Shown one piece after another: positions 30,480 to 43,317 of a stretch of DNA of 64,000 bases. Source of the stretch: Antedon mediterranea (taxonomy: Eukaryota; Echinodermata; Crinoidea; Comatulida; Antedonidae); the NCBI RefSeq assembly GCF_964355755.1, contig NC_092676.1:2152288-2216287 (forward strand). Direction: 5' to 3'. The translations under genes and the position numbers were made by a program. Below the pieces are notes generated by a model that had not been told where the DNA came from, did no database searches, and worked only from the letters and a program-made list of their open reading frames with translations. The first letter of the stretch is position 1. Every line of letters starts with the position of its first letter.

Positions 30480-31000
30480 AAGAAGAAAATAGAGAATAAG
30501 TCTTGACAAATATAAAGATAATTGCTTGGTGGTTTCACCAAAAGTATAAGACATCTGGAGAACAAATTGGTAAAATTAGACTACCAGAAGGTACGGAAGT
30601 TTATCGAATGTTCAAAATGAAGAATGGTGACAGAACGAAGAATATTTACAATGGATGTTAACAGACAGATTCTCATATAGGACTCACGTCATGGATTACT
30701 ACTAGCTGGTAATAATGGAAATATATAAATAAATCAAAGTTCTTGTTGAAATATCGGATAATGTTGTGTTTGGAAAACTGACAAACCCCACCCCAATGCA
30801 GTAGTAGTTGATAAACATGATAACATCATTTTATCAAGTGAATACAATGTGCAACTCTTTGATAAAGATGATAAATTCATAAAAGTGATTATTGAAAAAA
30901 AACTTTCATTGGGAATATGCATCATTTCACATCAGCCGCGAAACATTGCTGTAACAAATCAGTGTGACGAAACATTGCAAATAATTAGTTACTAAAACAT
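30480..31000 (+). pseudogene. Degenerate TRIM NHL-domain fragment
   Basis: Nucleotide matches to the 3' third of copy A1 (for example gaatgttcaaaatgaagaat, gatataatgtt-type and catcatttcacatcagccgc) are interrupted by deletions, frameshifts and stops. It ends with the family-typical agttactaaaacata. RING, B-box and coiled-coil regions are absent. It is a relic of duplication, not an active gene. Confidence 0.85.
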
Positions 31001-31760
31001 ACGAAAATGTTGCCTATACAATTGTATCAACAATTATACTAAAATTAAATATTTTAAAATTTAATTACCATTCTCTAGGATATATACAGTATATATATTC
31101 GGCCCAATGCCATCATAACAGATAATGACCTTAGATCCAAAGATCATTAATATTTATTTTTACTCATTATTTATTTATCATTTGAATATTATTAAACTAA
31201 GTTTATAAACTATTCCTGCTATTGTATACAATAAAGAAAAAAAATGCAAGATTTAATGATCATTATTTATTAAACATTTCTATATTATTATTTATTATCA
31301 TCTATTATTAAGTTTATAAACTCCTCTACTGGTGACAGCTACTACAGAGCCGTTCTCCAGGACAAATAATGTAAGAAAATATTATTATTATTGGAAAATA
31401 TTAAACCAATCTGATACTGATAGTGAAAATGAGCTAAGCTTTGCATTTAATAGAAATATTGCAGGATCTCGCAAAATAATAAAAAGCAAAAACAGAATGT
31501 TTTTTTAATTGTTGGATTCCAGAATGTATTGTTGATGGTTGGTACATAATGCTTGTATTTCTTGTCATGTGTTTATATGTATCATATAGACATAAAAGCT
31601 GAATACAATTTATACACAATAACAAAATAAAAAAAGTGAAAAGTGTACAAAATAATAAACATAATATAGTTAAAAAGTTATAGTTATAAAATAAAGTTTG
31701 CTTTTAAGAATAAAGGTAACTTGGTTTAATCTGTTCTGATTTTTTCAACTTTGGAAACTT
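31001..31760. other. AT-rich spacer
   Basis: Plain AT-rich sequence between two NHL relics. No gene, repeat or signal recognised. Confidence 0.5.
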
Positions 31761-31764
31761 TTAA

Positions 31765-31955
31765 AATGACAAACCCATCAGCAGTAGGCACAGTAGTTGG
31801 TAAGATACATTGACTATTTGATGAACAAAGTATATACAGTACATAGTGATTGGTCAAACATGGGCACAAGGATTACGCATCATTTGACATAGCCAACGGA
31901 ATAACAAATCAGCTTGAAAAAATACTACAAATATTTAATTGCAAAAAACATAAGT
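31765..31955 (+). pseudogene. Second, more decayed NHL-domain fragment
   Basis: The phrases aatgacaaaccca, agtgattggt, ggattacgcatcatttgaca and aatatttaattgc follow the order of the TRIM 3' end, with many substitutions and gaps. Only the last propeller repeat is represented. Confidence 0.6.
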
Positions 31956-33234
31956 ATCAACCCAATTTAAAAAATCTTTTTTAATAGAGCGTTTCAATTT
32001 TGTAATACAGGTACCTATTCTAAGTAAATCAATTTAAAGCTGGTAAAATAATCAACTTGATCTGATTTCAAAATGGCAGGATATTCCTTTTTCCCCTGTA
32101 GATTTTGAAAAATTAGGTGACTAAGTTAAAGGTTAACAAAGAACAAAGAACTAGTCGCCAATTTCATAGAAATCAGCTAAAAATTGAACAGAAAGCACAA
32201 CAATAAGGAAATAATTGAAACTGTATCCATGGTAAAATAGAGAACATGATCTTACGTGCAAAAATGAAAATGAAACAATAAAAGGAAATAAAACAAAGAA
32301 AAAACAACCAAACTAACAGTAATTACAACATTGAGTAAAGAGGCAGGATCACAGAAACTGCTAACAAAGTTTGTACATCTAGATGTGACTAGGTTGATGA
32401 AAATTACTTCAAATGACTAAAATCACACTTGCAAAAAGTTTTTACTGTGAAGGTAAGCGGTAACAGTTCTTTTATATTTTCTTTTCCACCAAAACCCAAT
32501 CTACAGTATTAGTCCTTTGTTGTAAATATTCATGTATAATTAAAATGTTTGACGATAACTGTATATTTTGTTTTGAATTTTCAATCATTTTACAGTATTT
32601 TAACTTTGGCCAATTCACCATATTTTATAATTGTGCAATATGATGTATTTTTCTTGCATATTTTATTGTCTTAATTATGCTAAGCAAAATGAATTTCCAT
32701 TTTAAGTGGACCAATAAAATTGAATCTTGAACCTTTATATTGAAAGAAAAATATATACTATAGTAACCCTCTATTTTGATGCAAGATTTAAGAAATTTTA
32801 ATCGTCAACTTTAAAAGGGAAATTCATCTTTGCATAATTAAGACAATAAGAAAATACATCAAATTGCTAAAGGCAATGTTAAAATACTATTTGTAGGCCT
32901 ATGTTAAAATACTATTAAAAACTGCAGATTCCAAAAACGCCAAGTCTGCAATAATAATGTTACTTTAAATTCTGAATAAACCATAAATAATTTGGACTAC
33001 TTAAAAAAATATACTTGTCATTTTAGGAAAATATAATTTAAATTTGCCTAATGCATGGATGAATGGATTTTCTTCCTAATGTAGTTTAGAGGATGCGGTA
33101 GAGGACGTTTAAATATATTATAGGCAAAAGGTAATGCAGTATAAAGAGCCTTAGCCTTAGCTGCAGGTAGTTACCGTTTCCGAACATTTTCATTTTCAGA
33201 AATTTAGAAAATCAATACTGTTTTATTTGGTAAA
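31956..33234. other. Spacer and 5' flank of the first DED gene
   Basis: No coding sequence. At about 32695-32740 the phrase accaataaaattgaatcttg resembles a non-LTR retrotransposon tail. The right end should contain the promoter of the gene starting at 33235. Confidence 0.45.
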
Positions 33235-36200
33235 ATGGCTGCTAAATCAACAGGTACAGTATAAATTATAATAATTTAACCATATGAGGATAACTCCAAA
33301 TAAAAGATAATCATATTTTTTAAAATGTTAACGTTAAATTCTTAAAACGTGTTCTGTCTTATTTGGTGTTATACCCTTGTATTATTTTACCTGAAACAAT
33401 TAGTACAGTAGGCCTATAGTACATCACCTGGATTGTAGAGGATGCTCTAATTCACATAACCCTTTTGCTCCTGTAAAATTCTATATACTGTATTTACAAA
33501 TAGGCCTATACTGTAAACTGTATTTTTTAAATCATCACTTATTACTTAAAATTTTTTCTTAATACAAGTTTTCTTTCCTTTCATTTTCTTAGAAATATCT
33601 GAAAAATCTTTTAGACAGGCTTTAGTAAGTTTTTCAACTTGGTATGATGAACGGTCACTTCTAAAGCAACTGAAAGTTTTGTATGAAGGTTACATTTCAG
33701 TAGCTGCATTAGATAAAGCTTCTACAACAATGGACTTGCTGAATAACTTATGTGATTCTAGTGACCTGAGTTCAAAGGATCTCACCCTTCTCTATGATAC
33801 AATAAAGGCCACTAAACAGTTCGGTATTGTAGACAAACTTCGAATTTACATTCCATCCTTTCCTGAAGTTAAAGAAATCATTATTACAAAATTCAGCCAT
33901 CATCAACAAAAGATTCTGAATTTAGGCAATGAACTGATACTGGAGGATGTGAGAAAAATTGATAATGTGCTTAATTTTCCTCCAATGAACTATCGGGATG
34001 GATGGAGTCTTCTTCTGGATTTACACCACAAACAAATCATTTGTGAAGAAAAAGAAAAAATGGATGAATTTATTACGACCTTAAAGGATCTTGGACTACC
34101 ACGAGCTGTAGCAACTCTTAGTAAAGGTATGTCATGATTTTCATGGAATATTTCAAAACATGGTTATTATTTTAAACAATGTATAAAAAACCTGATACAA
34201 TCAACTCCCCCAATACCGGACACCCTTTGGCTGGCCTAATATGTCTGATTTTCCAGAAAGTCTGGTATTGAGAATGCGTTTTTAATGGTAAAAATGAATT
34301 TGGGACCTTTTAAACCTCAAGAAAAGTCTGGTTTTGTGAGAGTCTGGTTGAGAGTTGATTGTAATGCCATTTCATTATAGCCAATTGTAAATAATTATTA
34401 TTATTAAGTCAAGGAACACATCAATAAATTTGAAGGCAAAAATCCATTCTCATATATTACTAATCAAATCATCAAACTGTATTACAGATGTTCAGATATC
34501 GGTAACTCTGCAAAAGACCAGTGGATCTACGAAGAGAAAGTGGGTCGCAAAAAAAACAAATCTGCTCCCTTTTAAATCTCTAAAAAAGAAAAAAAAGGCA
34601 TGTGATGTAGACATTAGTGAAAACAGCCCATTTAATCTTGATGAAAAACTGCAATCATTACAAAGAACTGTTGATGAAATTCAGCACACTTTGCAAACTG
34701 TCTCGGAAGTTAGTCCACTATTACTAAGCGCTATTAATGGAAAACTTCAATCTTTACCACTTAGTAGAGGAAATAGGTCACCTGTATTAGCAGTTATTGA
34801 TAGTAACCTGCAATCATTGCAAAGGACTATTAATGGAAATCTTCAGTCATCACAGGGTACTCCCATTGATGTTAGATCATCTGAACTAAGAAGCATTGAT
34901 AACAACTTGAAATTTTTACGAAATTTTCTTGAAGAAAAACAACAAACTTTGTCAATCGTTACACCAAACGTGTCAGAATTTATTTGTCAATTTGACAAAC
35001 ATAAAGATGCTGTACCATTAGATGAGGGGGAAAAGATGATTTTGAAACTGGAAAACCTAATTGATTTTTTCAAACAACGTGGGTTAAAATTAACCAAAGC
35101 AGAACACGGTTCTATAATATTCAACTTATCTGTGCTGGATACCATTGCTCTGATACATCTAAGAGAAATGTATCAAAGTGGAGAGCTTCTTTTAAAGCTA
35201 TCAGAAATATTAGTGGCAGAGGAACATCAGCCCACATTTCAAATGGAATGGATAACTTATATTAATGAAACCAAATACAAAGAAGCACTTTGTATGCTTG
35301 AAGAAGGTAAGAAATAATTTGTTGAAATTACATTTTATACACCTGATCAGAAATAGGCCTCTATATACTGTAGCTACTGTTGTCTACTGTATACATGTAA
35401 TCTATTCGATCTATTTTATTCTGCAGAAAGATAGATATAATTTCACATGAAATTTTAAATGAAATGGAAATAATAAACAAGTTGTTTTTAATCGTTAGGG
35501 AATGGATTGAGCTGTTAAATTGTTTTGAGCTATTAAACTTTAATTATTATTTCCAAAAGTGCAAAGAAACACCATGTTATCATGTTATTTATCTTGAATT
35601 TCAGATGACAAGTTATATTCCATACATGATATGATGGAAATGAGCTCAGATGAGATAGCATCTTTGCATCCTTCACAGTGCAAGATTCACAGTAAACCTT
35701 TGGATTATTACTGCAAGGATTGTGAACACCCAATCTGTGCAAGTTGTAGGCCTTCAATGTTGGGTCACAGAAATTGTCCATGCAAACAAAAGCCCATAAA
35801 AATTTCAGAAGAATTTAAATCATTTAAGAAAACGTCAAAAGAAATCGAAAAGGATGCAAATACTTATAAAACAGAATTAGATAACAGGTTACCAGCAATT
35901 TATGACATTGATACAGAACTGGATAAAAATAAATCAAATTGTTTGCAAGATATTGAAGATTACGTACAAGAAACCATCAAGACAATCAAAAAGAATGGAG
36001 AGATAATGAAGAAACAAGCAAAAACAATTTATGAAATGAAAAAGACAGAGATCGATGAACAAATGAATGAATTAACAACAAAAATATCTGATGTGGAAAA
36101 AAAACTTAATTTTCTTCATCAAATATTGAAAGGCAATGCAGTATCAGCAATTGAATCTGGTAAAATGATTGTCAAAGCACTGAGAGACAGAATTAATGAG

Positions 36201-36296
36201 GTACCAAAAACACACCCAATTGATGATGGACAAATTCACTTTTGTCAAATCAAGCAGGAATTTGTTGAACTGCAAGAGATTGCCACAGAAAATTAA
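33235..36296 (+). CDS. DED / death-fold / coiled-coil / TRADD-N-like / TRIM-tail protein (copy B1), ending at an in-frame stop
   Basis: Exons 33235-33253, 33593-34126, 34488-35306 and 35605-36296 join to 2064 nt (687 aa plus stop). Residues about 13-92 resemble a death effector domain (LLKQLKVLYEGYISVAALDK, MDLLNNLCDSSDLSSKDLTL); the RxDL motif is not conserved. About 100-182 is a second death-fold-like helical module (GWSLLLDLHHKQIICEE). About 190-350 is basic, then coiled-coil rich (repeats of LQSLQRT). About 365-457 resembles the N-terminal domain of TRADD (KAEHGSIIFNLSVLD, LREMYQSGELLLKLSEILVA). Exon 4 is homologous to the neighbouring TRIM genes from just before B-box2 through the coiled coil; RING and B-box1 are absent. 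The stop at 36294-36296 precedes an open filamin/NHL continuation in the same frame. Role is inferred: a death-domain adaptor. DED is fairly sure; TRADD-N needs profile confirmation. Confidence 0.75.
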
Positions 36297-37337
36297 AAAA
36301 ACGTGACAACCGCTGACTATCTAACATTACAAGCAAATGAATCTGTAATAGTAGGTGAAACCATCGTAGTAAAAGTAAGAAAACTACATAAATGTAAAGT
36401 AGATGAAACTCAACTAAATGCAACATGGACGACACAGGAAGTTGAGGAACAAATAAAGTTTCAAGAAGAAAATGGAGAATATTTATTTACAGGAAAATAT
36501 GAAAGCCCAGAAGTTCGTAGATTAGATGTGACAGTTAATGGCAAACACATCATAAACTCACCAATGAAAATCACAGTACAAAAAGAACTAATCAATTCTA
36601 TCAAACTAGACTTTGTTGGTCAAGATGTTCTTAAGTATAAAGATGATTGCTTGGTTTCATGTTCCACAAATGAAATACAAAAGTATAAGCCATCAGGAGA
36701 ACATATTGGTGAAATTAGATTACCAGAAGAAACAGAAGTTAACAGAATGTTCAAAATGAAGAATGGTAACATAGCATTCAGTGATAAAGTTAAAGAGTGT
36801 GTTAAAATATGCAATATGAATGGTGAGGTGGTTAAAACATTTGGTCATGGAATACTGTCAAATTCAAGAGGTATCCATGTAGATGAAGAGTCAAATGTTG
36901 TCTATGTAGCTGATTATCATAATGGTACAGTTGTATTTGACTTTATTAGTAGAAAGGTCATCCGTAGATGGTCAAAGCCTGATATGCAAGTCATGGATGT
37001 CACTTTTACTAATCAAAGGGATATTCTCATATTGGATTCACATTATGGATTACAACTAACTGATAATGATGGAACACCAATTAAAGTTCTTGTTGAAATA
37101 TCGGATAATGTTGTTATTGGAAAACTGACAAACCCACGTGCAGTAGTAGTTGATAAGCATGATAACGTCATTGTATCAAGTGATTACAATGTACAACTCT
37201 TTGACAAAGATGGTAATTTCATAAGAGTGATTAGTGAAAGAAAGGGTTCATTGGGAATATGCATCATTTCACATCAGCCGCGAAACATTGCTGTAACAAA
37301 TCAGGTTGACGAAACATTGCAAATACTTAGTTACTAA
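36297..37337 (+). pseudogene. Filamin-NHL 3' half of copy B1, cut off by one stop codon
   Basis: 347 codons continue the frame of exon 4 directly after the TAA at 36294-36296. They encode the filamin domain (RRLDVTVNGKHIINSPMKIT) and the whole NHL propeller to the final LQILSY. There are no other lesions, so the stop is recent, is read through, or is a sequence error. Relative to copy A1 (aatttaaaaaaagtg) the site reads aattaaaaaaacgtg: one T lost and one base gained, restoring frame but creating TAA. Read through, the protein would be 1034 aa. Confidence 0.7.
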
Positions 37338-38538
37338 ATCACAGGAAATGTGTTTCCCATAAAAATTAACTATATTATGCTGAAGAAGTTTCCGGCTAAC
37401 AGATAAAAATTATGTAATATCTAGTGTTGAGATGGAAAAATGAACTTTCATTCTAATATTAAAAGAGCACTTTAACCATTTAATTTTTCTATTTGTTTGT
37501 ATTGTATTATTTTTTTTATTACTGTTATATTGTTATGGTGCTCGATATGTTTCAGGTAATATATTACAGAGAGACACCGGACATCCGAGGATCTGATATA
37601 TCTACACAACAGACACGTGCGATGAATAAAGTTAAATAAAGTTACTGATGTATTGTCGTATATAATTTGTTAATCTACTAACCATTAGACAACCAAAACA
37701 TATATGTTCTGTACATGTGTGTGTAATTTTAAGCATCAAGGAAAACAAATGTCATGTTCACCTTGTTGTGGTCATGACAATAAAGATTATTTTATCTTAT
37801 CTTAAAATGAATCTTTAAAATGAATGTTAATCAAGTATCAAAAATTAATGTTAATGTCCATTCTACCATGTAAAACATAAAACCTACTTCTCTTGGTATG
37901 GAAAGATACAATTTGATTTATTTAAAATGGTCAACATAATTAAAGCAATGTTCAAATGTGTAAGTTTAATGAATTTTTTAAAAAAGTATTAAAGAATTTT
38001 AACTGCATATACATACCATAAAAAAACACTGAAACAATTATGCAAAATTTGGCCTAAAATATTATCTAAAAGAAACGATTGTAAGTCATCGAATATTCTT
38101 TTAAAGAAATGCAAAATAAAAACAAAGGTATTTTGTTGATCAAAAAAAGGAAAATTTCACCAGCAGCTATGTGATTTAGAAAGCTTTTTTTCTACTATTT
38201 CTTTTAAATAAACAAGTTTTACAAAGATTTACAGTACTGGTATTTATTTTCTATGATTTACTAAAAATAGTATTTTTTTTTTTTCGGAATACCAAGATGA
38301 CATAATATATCCATAGCAATAAAAAATAAGAAGCTTAATCTAAGAACTCATAGCACAAAAAACAAACAAATTTAAGTTTTACAGAATAACAGACAAAAAT
38401 ATATATATATATATATATAAAGTCAATGCAACAAGGCATTCTACTGTATGTGCATTATTGACACATTAAGAATGTGGCGATTAATGGCCATGATCAAAGA
38501 ATTACTTGCGTTCACACGATTTCTAAAACTAAAAACAG
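37338..38538. other. Spacer between copy B1 and the broken TRIM
   Basis: No gene. The tail-like phrase acaataaagattattttatc at about 37778-37800 resembles a non-LTR retrotransposon end. A TA microsatellite lies at about 38399-38418. The rest is AT-rich. Confidence 0.5.
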
Positions 38539-38605
38539 ATGAAGTCATCAAAAGATGGAACCTCATTCAAAACAAAAAACATGCTAGCACTACACTTTCT
38601 AGGCT

Positions 38606-40870
38606 GCACTGATCAACTTAAGGATCCAAGAACTTTAACTTGTCTCCACACCTTCTGTTTGACATGTCTAGAAACATGGGTGACAACTAAAGAGACACTA
38701 ACTTGCCCTACATGCTGCAAAACATATCCAATTCCAGAGGGCGGTCTTCACAAGCTTGCACCGAATACATTTCTAAACAACATTTTAGAAACTGTTCAAC
38801 ACTTTTTTGAGAAAGAAGCAAAGAATTGTGTTTGTGGGATGGTTGAAAAAGTGGAAAGTTACTGTCAGGATTGTAAGGAGTACATATGTTCTATTTGTTG
38901 CACCAGTCATAAAGGAATCCCAGCCTTGAGAAGTCACAAGCTATATTCCATGAATGAGATGAAAGAAATGAGCTCAATACAGATTGCATCATTACATCCC
39001 CACAGTATGAGGCCCACAGTGAAGCTTTTAAGTTTTACTGCAAGGATTGTGAACACCTAATCTGTGTGAGTTGTACAATCCTGGGTCACAGAGGTTGTGA
39101 AGGGAGACAAAAGCCAATAGCAATTTCAGAAGCATTTGAAAAATTTAAGGAAACTTCAGCAGAATTACAAAAGGATGCATATACTTATAGAAAAAAATTA
39201 GAAAACATCTTAAAAGCAGGTATATCTACTCATGTAGAACTGGACAAAAATATATCAAATTGTTTGCAAGACATTGAAGATTATGTACAAGAATCCATTA
39301 AGACAATCAATGGGGAGATAATGAAGAGGCAAGTAAAAACAATTTATGAAATGAAAAAGACAGAGATTGATGAACAAAAGAATGAATTAAGAAAAACTAT
39401 TTCTGATGTGGACACAAAACTTGATTATTTTCATAAATTATTGAAAGGAAATGAAGTATCAGTAATTGCATCTGGTAAAATGGTAGTTAAAGGACTGACA
39501 GACAGAATAAATGATTTACCAAAAACAGAATTGATGATGGACAAATTTACTTTTGTCGAATAAAACAGCAATTTGTTCAATTACAACAGTTACACACCGA
39601 AAATGCAACAGCTGAATATGTAACATTACAAGCAAATGAATCTGTAACATTACAAGCAAATGAATCTGCAATAGAATATGAAACCATTGTAATAAAAGTA
39701 AGAAAACTTAATGAATGTGAAGTAGATGCAAGTCAACTGAATGCAACATGGATAACACAGCATGGACTGGAAGAAGTAAAGTTTGAAGAAGAAAATGGAG
39801 AATATGTCTTGACAAAAAAAATTACAAGCATAGGAGTTTGTAGATTAGATGTGACAGTTGATGGTAAATACATCAAAAATTCACCAATGAAAATCACAGT
39901 AGAAAAAGAACTAATCAATTCTATCAACCTAGGCTTGGTTGGTCAAGATGTACTCAGGTATAAAGATGATTGCTTGCTGGTTTCATGTTGCACAAATGTA
40001 ATACTTAAGTGTAAGACATCAGGAGAATACATTGGTGAAATTGAACTACCAAAAGATACACAAGTTTACAGAATGTTCAAAATGAAGAATGGTGACATAG
40101 CATTCAGTGACAATGTCAGGAAGTGCATTACAATATGCACAATGGATGGTGAGGTGGTTAGAACATTTGGTCAAGGAGTATTGAAATTTCTAAGAGATAT
40201 CTATGTAGATGTGTTGTGTACTAACACCATTTAAGGTAAATATCTGAACAATAAAAGCACAACAAGTAAACACACGTGAGTCTAGGTTTAGTCGTTCTCC
40301 ATCTTCCCCGCATCCGGGGCTTTATTCATTCTCCACAACACTATATATATAGAGGGCGTTAGACCATTACAATCGGTTACAATTACAGTACAAGTAATGT
40401 ACAGTATATGACAAGATGAAGTGTCAGATGTTGTCTATGTAGCAGATTCTGATAATGGTACAGTGGTATTGGACCTTGGTAGTGGACAGGTCATCAATAG
40501 ATGGACACAACCTAATACTTATGTCCGAGATGTTACTATGACGAACCAAAGACAGATTCTCATATTGGACTCGCGTCATGGATTACTACTAGCTGGTAAT
40601 AATGGAAGACTAATCAAAGTTCTTGTTGAAATATCGGATAATGTTGTGTTTGGAAAACTGACAAACCCCAGTGCAGTAGTAGTTGATAAACATGATAACA
40701 TCATTGTATCAAGTCGGTACAATGTGCAACTTTTTGACAAAGATGGTAAATTCATAAAAGTGATTGGTAAAATAAAGGGTTCATTAGAAATATGCATCAT
40801 TTCACATCAGCCGCGAAAAATTGCTGTAACAAATCAGTATGACAAAACATTGCAAATACTTAATTACTAA
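38606..40870 (+). pseudogene. Broken TRIM copy (A2), with frameshifts and a solo LTR
   Basis: Homology to the intact TRIM genes begins at tgcactgatcaactt, so the start codon region and the first RING cysteine pair are lost. A 1-nt loss near 39000 (catccccacag against catcccccacgg in copy A3) shifts frame inside B-box2. A 4-nt loss near 39533 shifts it again after the coiled coil. A 202-bp insertion at 40212-40413 interrupts the NHL domain. From about 39712 to the stop the sequence is almost identical to copy A1. Two upstream segments stay open for 174 and 166 codons, so truncated products are conceivable, but a working ligase is not. Confidence 0.9.
40212..40413. mobile_element. Solo LTR inserted in the broken TRIM copy
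   Basis: A 202-bp insert starting TGTTGTGTAC and ending GTATATGACA is flanked by a perfect 5-bp duplication, agatg (40207-40211 and 40414-40418). The uninterrupted paralogue at 29484 onward gives the empty site. TG...CA ends plus a 5-bp target duplication are diagnostic of an LTR; aataaaa is present inside. No internal retroelement sequence remains. Confidence 0.9.
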
Positions 40871-40892
40871 AACATATCTATGTTTTCCTTAA

Positions 40893-41486
40893 AGGCCAGG
40901 TGCGGGCAAAAAATTTCTATTGATCATACATTCCAATAATTATCGATCTATAGTTTCCCCTATGTTTCATAATTTTTGGGATTTTATTTGTGTTACATGA
41001 GTTTGTTGAAAATAAGCACTTTCTTATCAGTGGGGGGATAGTTCAAATTACACAGTAAAATCTCTATTCGTTTGTACACACATTTTGTAAATAGAGAGGC
41101 ATTTTAAAAAGCTATGAAAAATAAACGGTGTGGTAAAAAATGTTATCAGATGACTAAATATAGGTAATATAACTTGAATATTACATTTCTGATATTTTTA
41201 TTCAGCTTCAGATTTTTATTTTCATGCTATAGCAAAAATTATCCACCGTATATCCACCATCTTTTTTCACCGTCTAGGGAGTCACCAGACATGTTATTAC
41301 ATTAGGTTAACTACCTAACTACTGAAAAAAAGTCTTTCTGGTTTTTATGGAAGAATTTTGCCAAATTTTGTATTTGACCATATTAAGTGAAATTCATGTT
41401 TTTTCGTCTAGATTTCTGTTACAAATATTTGATTTATGTACAATTAACCAAATATTAAATTTAAAATTCATGCTTGTACCTGAGCT
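40893..41486. mobile_element. 594-bp TTAA-flanked element
   Basis: Inserted between TTAA (40889-40892) and TTAA (41487-41490). The empty site is visible at about 29958-29962 in the copy A1 3' flank (ccttaaagtgtc). The ends are weakly inverted: AGGCCAGGTGC and the complement of GTACCTGAGCT. No coding capacity. TTAA duplication points to piggyBac-type movement. Confidence 0.85.
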
Positions 41487-41876
41487 TTAAAGTGTCTTTT
41501 AGAAATAAACTTTGTTCTTCTGAAGAAGTCGGAGTGCTAGCAGATTAAATACAGTATGTTATTATCCAGTTTTGAGATTCAAAGTTTAAATGGTTGAATT
41601 GTTATATTACCTACACAGATGAACTTTTATACTAATATATTAAAAACGCACTTAAAATCAATCTTAAAATTATTGCTCCAGAAACAACAATTTGAACGGA
41701 CAGATGGGCTGCCTACAATCACATCCAAAATCAAGGATTTGACCATGGTACTGTAAATCACTAAAGACATTTTGTAGATCCAGCGACAAACGTCTGTACA
41801 AATTGAGTTGAGTCGAAGTGGTCAAGAGTCAAGGCTGAAATGAAGGTGCAACAAGGGCCAACTAATCCAGAATTGT

Positions 41877-42215
41877 CAGAGATGTTACTATGACGAACCA
41901 AAGACAGATACTGATATTAAACAAACATTGTGGATTAAAACTCACTGATAAAATGGAAAACTAATCAAAGTTCTTGTTGGAATATCAGATACTATTGAAG
42001 GTGCAAAGCTATACTCTCTCAGGCAGTAGTTGTTGATCAACATGATGATAACATTATTGTATCAATTCATTACAGTGTACAACTTTTAATTTCATTAAAG
42101 TTATTTGTGAGACAACATTGACAGATGGATTATGCATCATTTCACATCAGTCATGGAAAACTTCAGTAATAATTCAGCTTGACAAAACATTAGAAATACT
42201 TATTTACTATAAACA
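41877..42215 (+). pseudogene. Degenerate NHL-domain fragment
   Basis: Follows the duplicated 3' flank. Matches include gatgttactatgacgaaccaa, aatcaaagttcttgttg and gcatcatttcacatcag, with frameshifts and gaps throughout. Only propeller sequence is present. Confidence 0.8.
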
Positions 42216-43306
42216 CAGGAAATATATTTCACTATACAGTACCTAGTAAACTTTACAAAAATATCTTTTAAAACATAAATTATATTTAAAAAGCACTCTT
42301 CTAATTCTATAGAATAAATGATATAATAAATCTATTCTTGCTGAAGTGAATTCTACCATGTAAAATATAAATCCTACTTATCTTGGAAAAGATACAATTT
42401 CTTTTATTTAAAATATAAATGCAGCAAGCAATGTTATACTTTTGAAGTTTAGCCATTTTGTTTATATTAAAGAATTTCAACTGCATAAACACACCAATAA
42501 AATTCGTATACAAAATGTTGCCTAAATATGATCATCTTGGTAAAATAAATTATTGTCATCAAATTTACTAGAATCTCTGCTGTATTTTGTAAATTTTCAG
42601 ACTATTAGTACTACTAAGGAAGTAATTTTTTGTCCTCTGAACCTGCCTAAACATTTTGAATAAAACAGTTGTACAAGGATTTAAAGTACTGGAATTTTTA
42701 TGATTCACTAACAATTGTAATAAACTCAGTAGCATCTAAATATCAGACTAAAAACAAATATAAGTTATCTATTTGGTGTTTGTATTGAATGGACGATGAA
42801 GATATTAACACATCAATACTAAAGTCTAGTTTACATAGGCTATTTAACCTTTGCACACAAACGAAAAAATTATCAGAATATTCATGATTCTATTCACTAT
42901 AAGCACCTACTGCAGAAGGAAAGAAGCTCGTCGGTTACGAATTTCAATTTAAAATTCTATAAAACTACAGGTATTTTGCACTATTTTTTGTAAATACATT
43001 TATCTATTATTTGTTAGTATTTCTTTTTATATATAATTGCACTTGTAGATACACATGTCCTAATTGTACCTCTTGTACGAGGGTGCGAGTCTAACTGTTT
43101 GTTCTACCTGTATGTAGTTTCATTCCACATTTTAACACGGAAGTAATTATCTTAAACAAGTCACTTTTTACAACAATTAAATAAAGCTCTTTAGTACTAT
43201 ACAGAAAAATTTCAACTAATCAACTTCAGTGATATCAACATTATCATATCAAAAGTATATTTAATAATTACAAATTATGATTTCCAATATTATCAACTGT
43301 TCACAG
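42216..43306. other. 5' flank of copy A3
   Basis: No gene. AT-rich DNA containing the probable promoter and untranslated first exon of the TRIM starting at 43318; the exact donor was not chosen. Confidence 0.45.
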
Positions 43307-43317
43307 ATTATTCTAAG

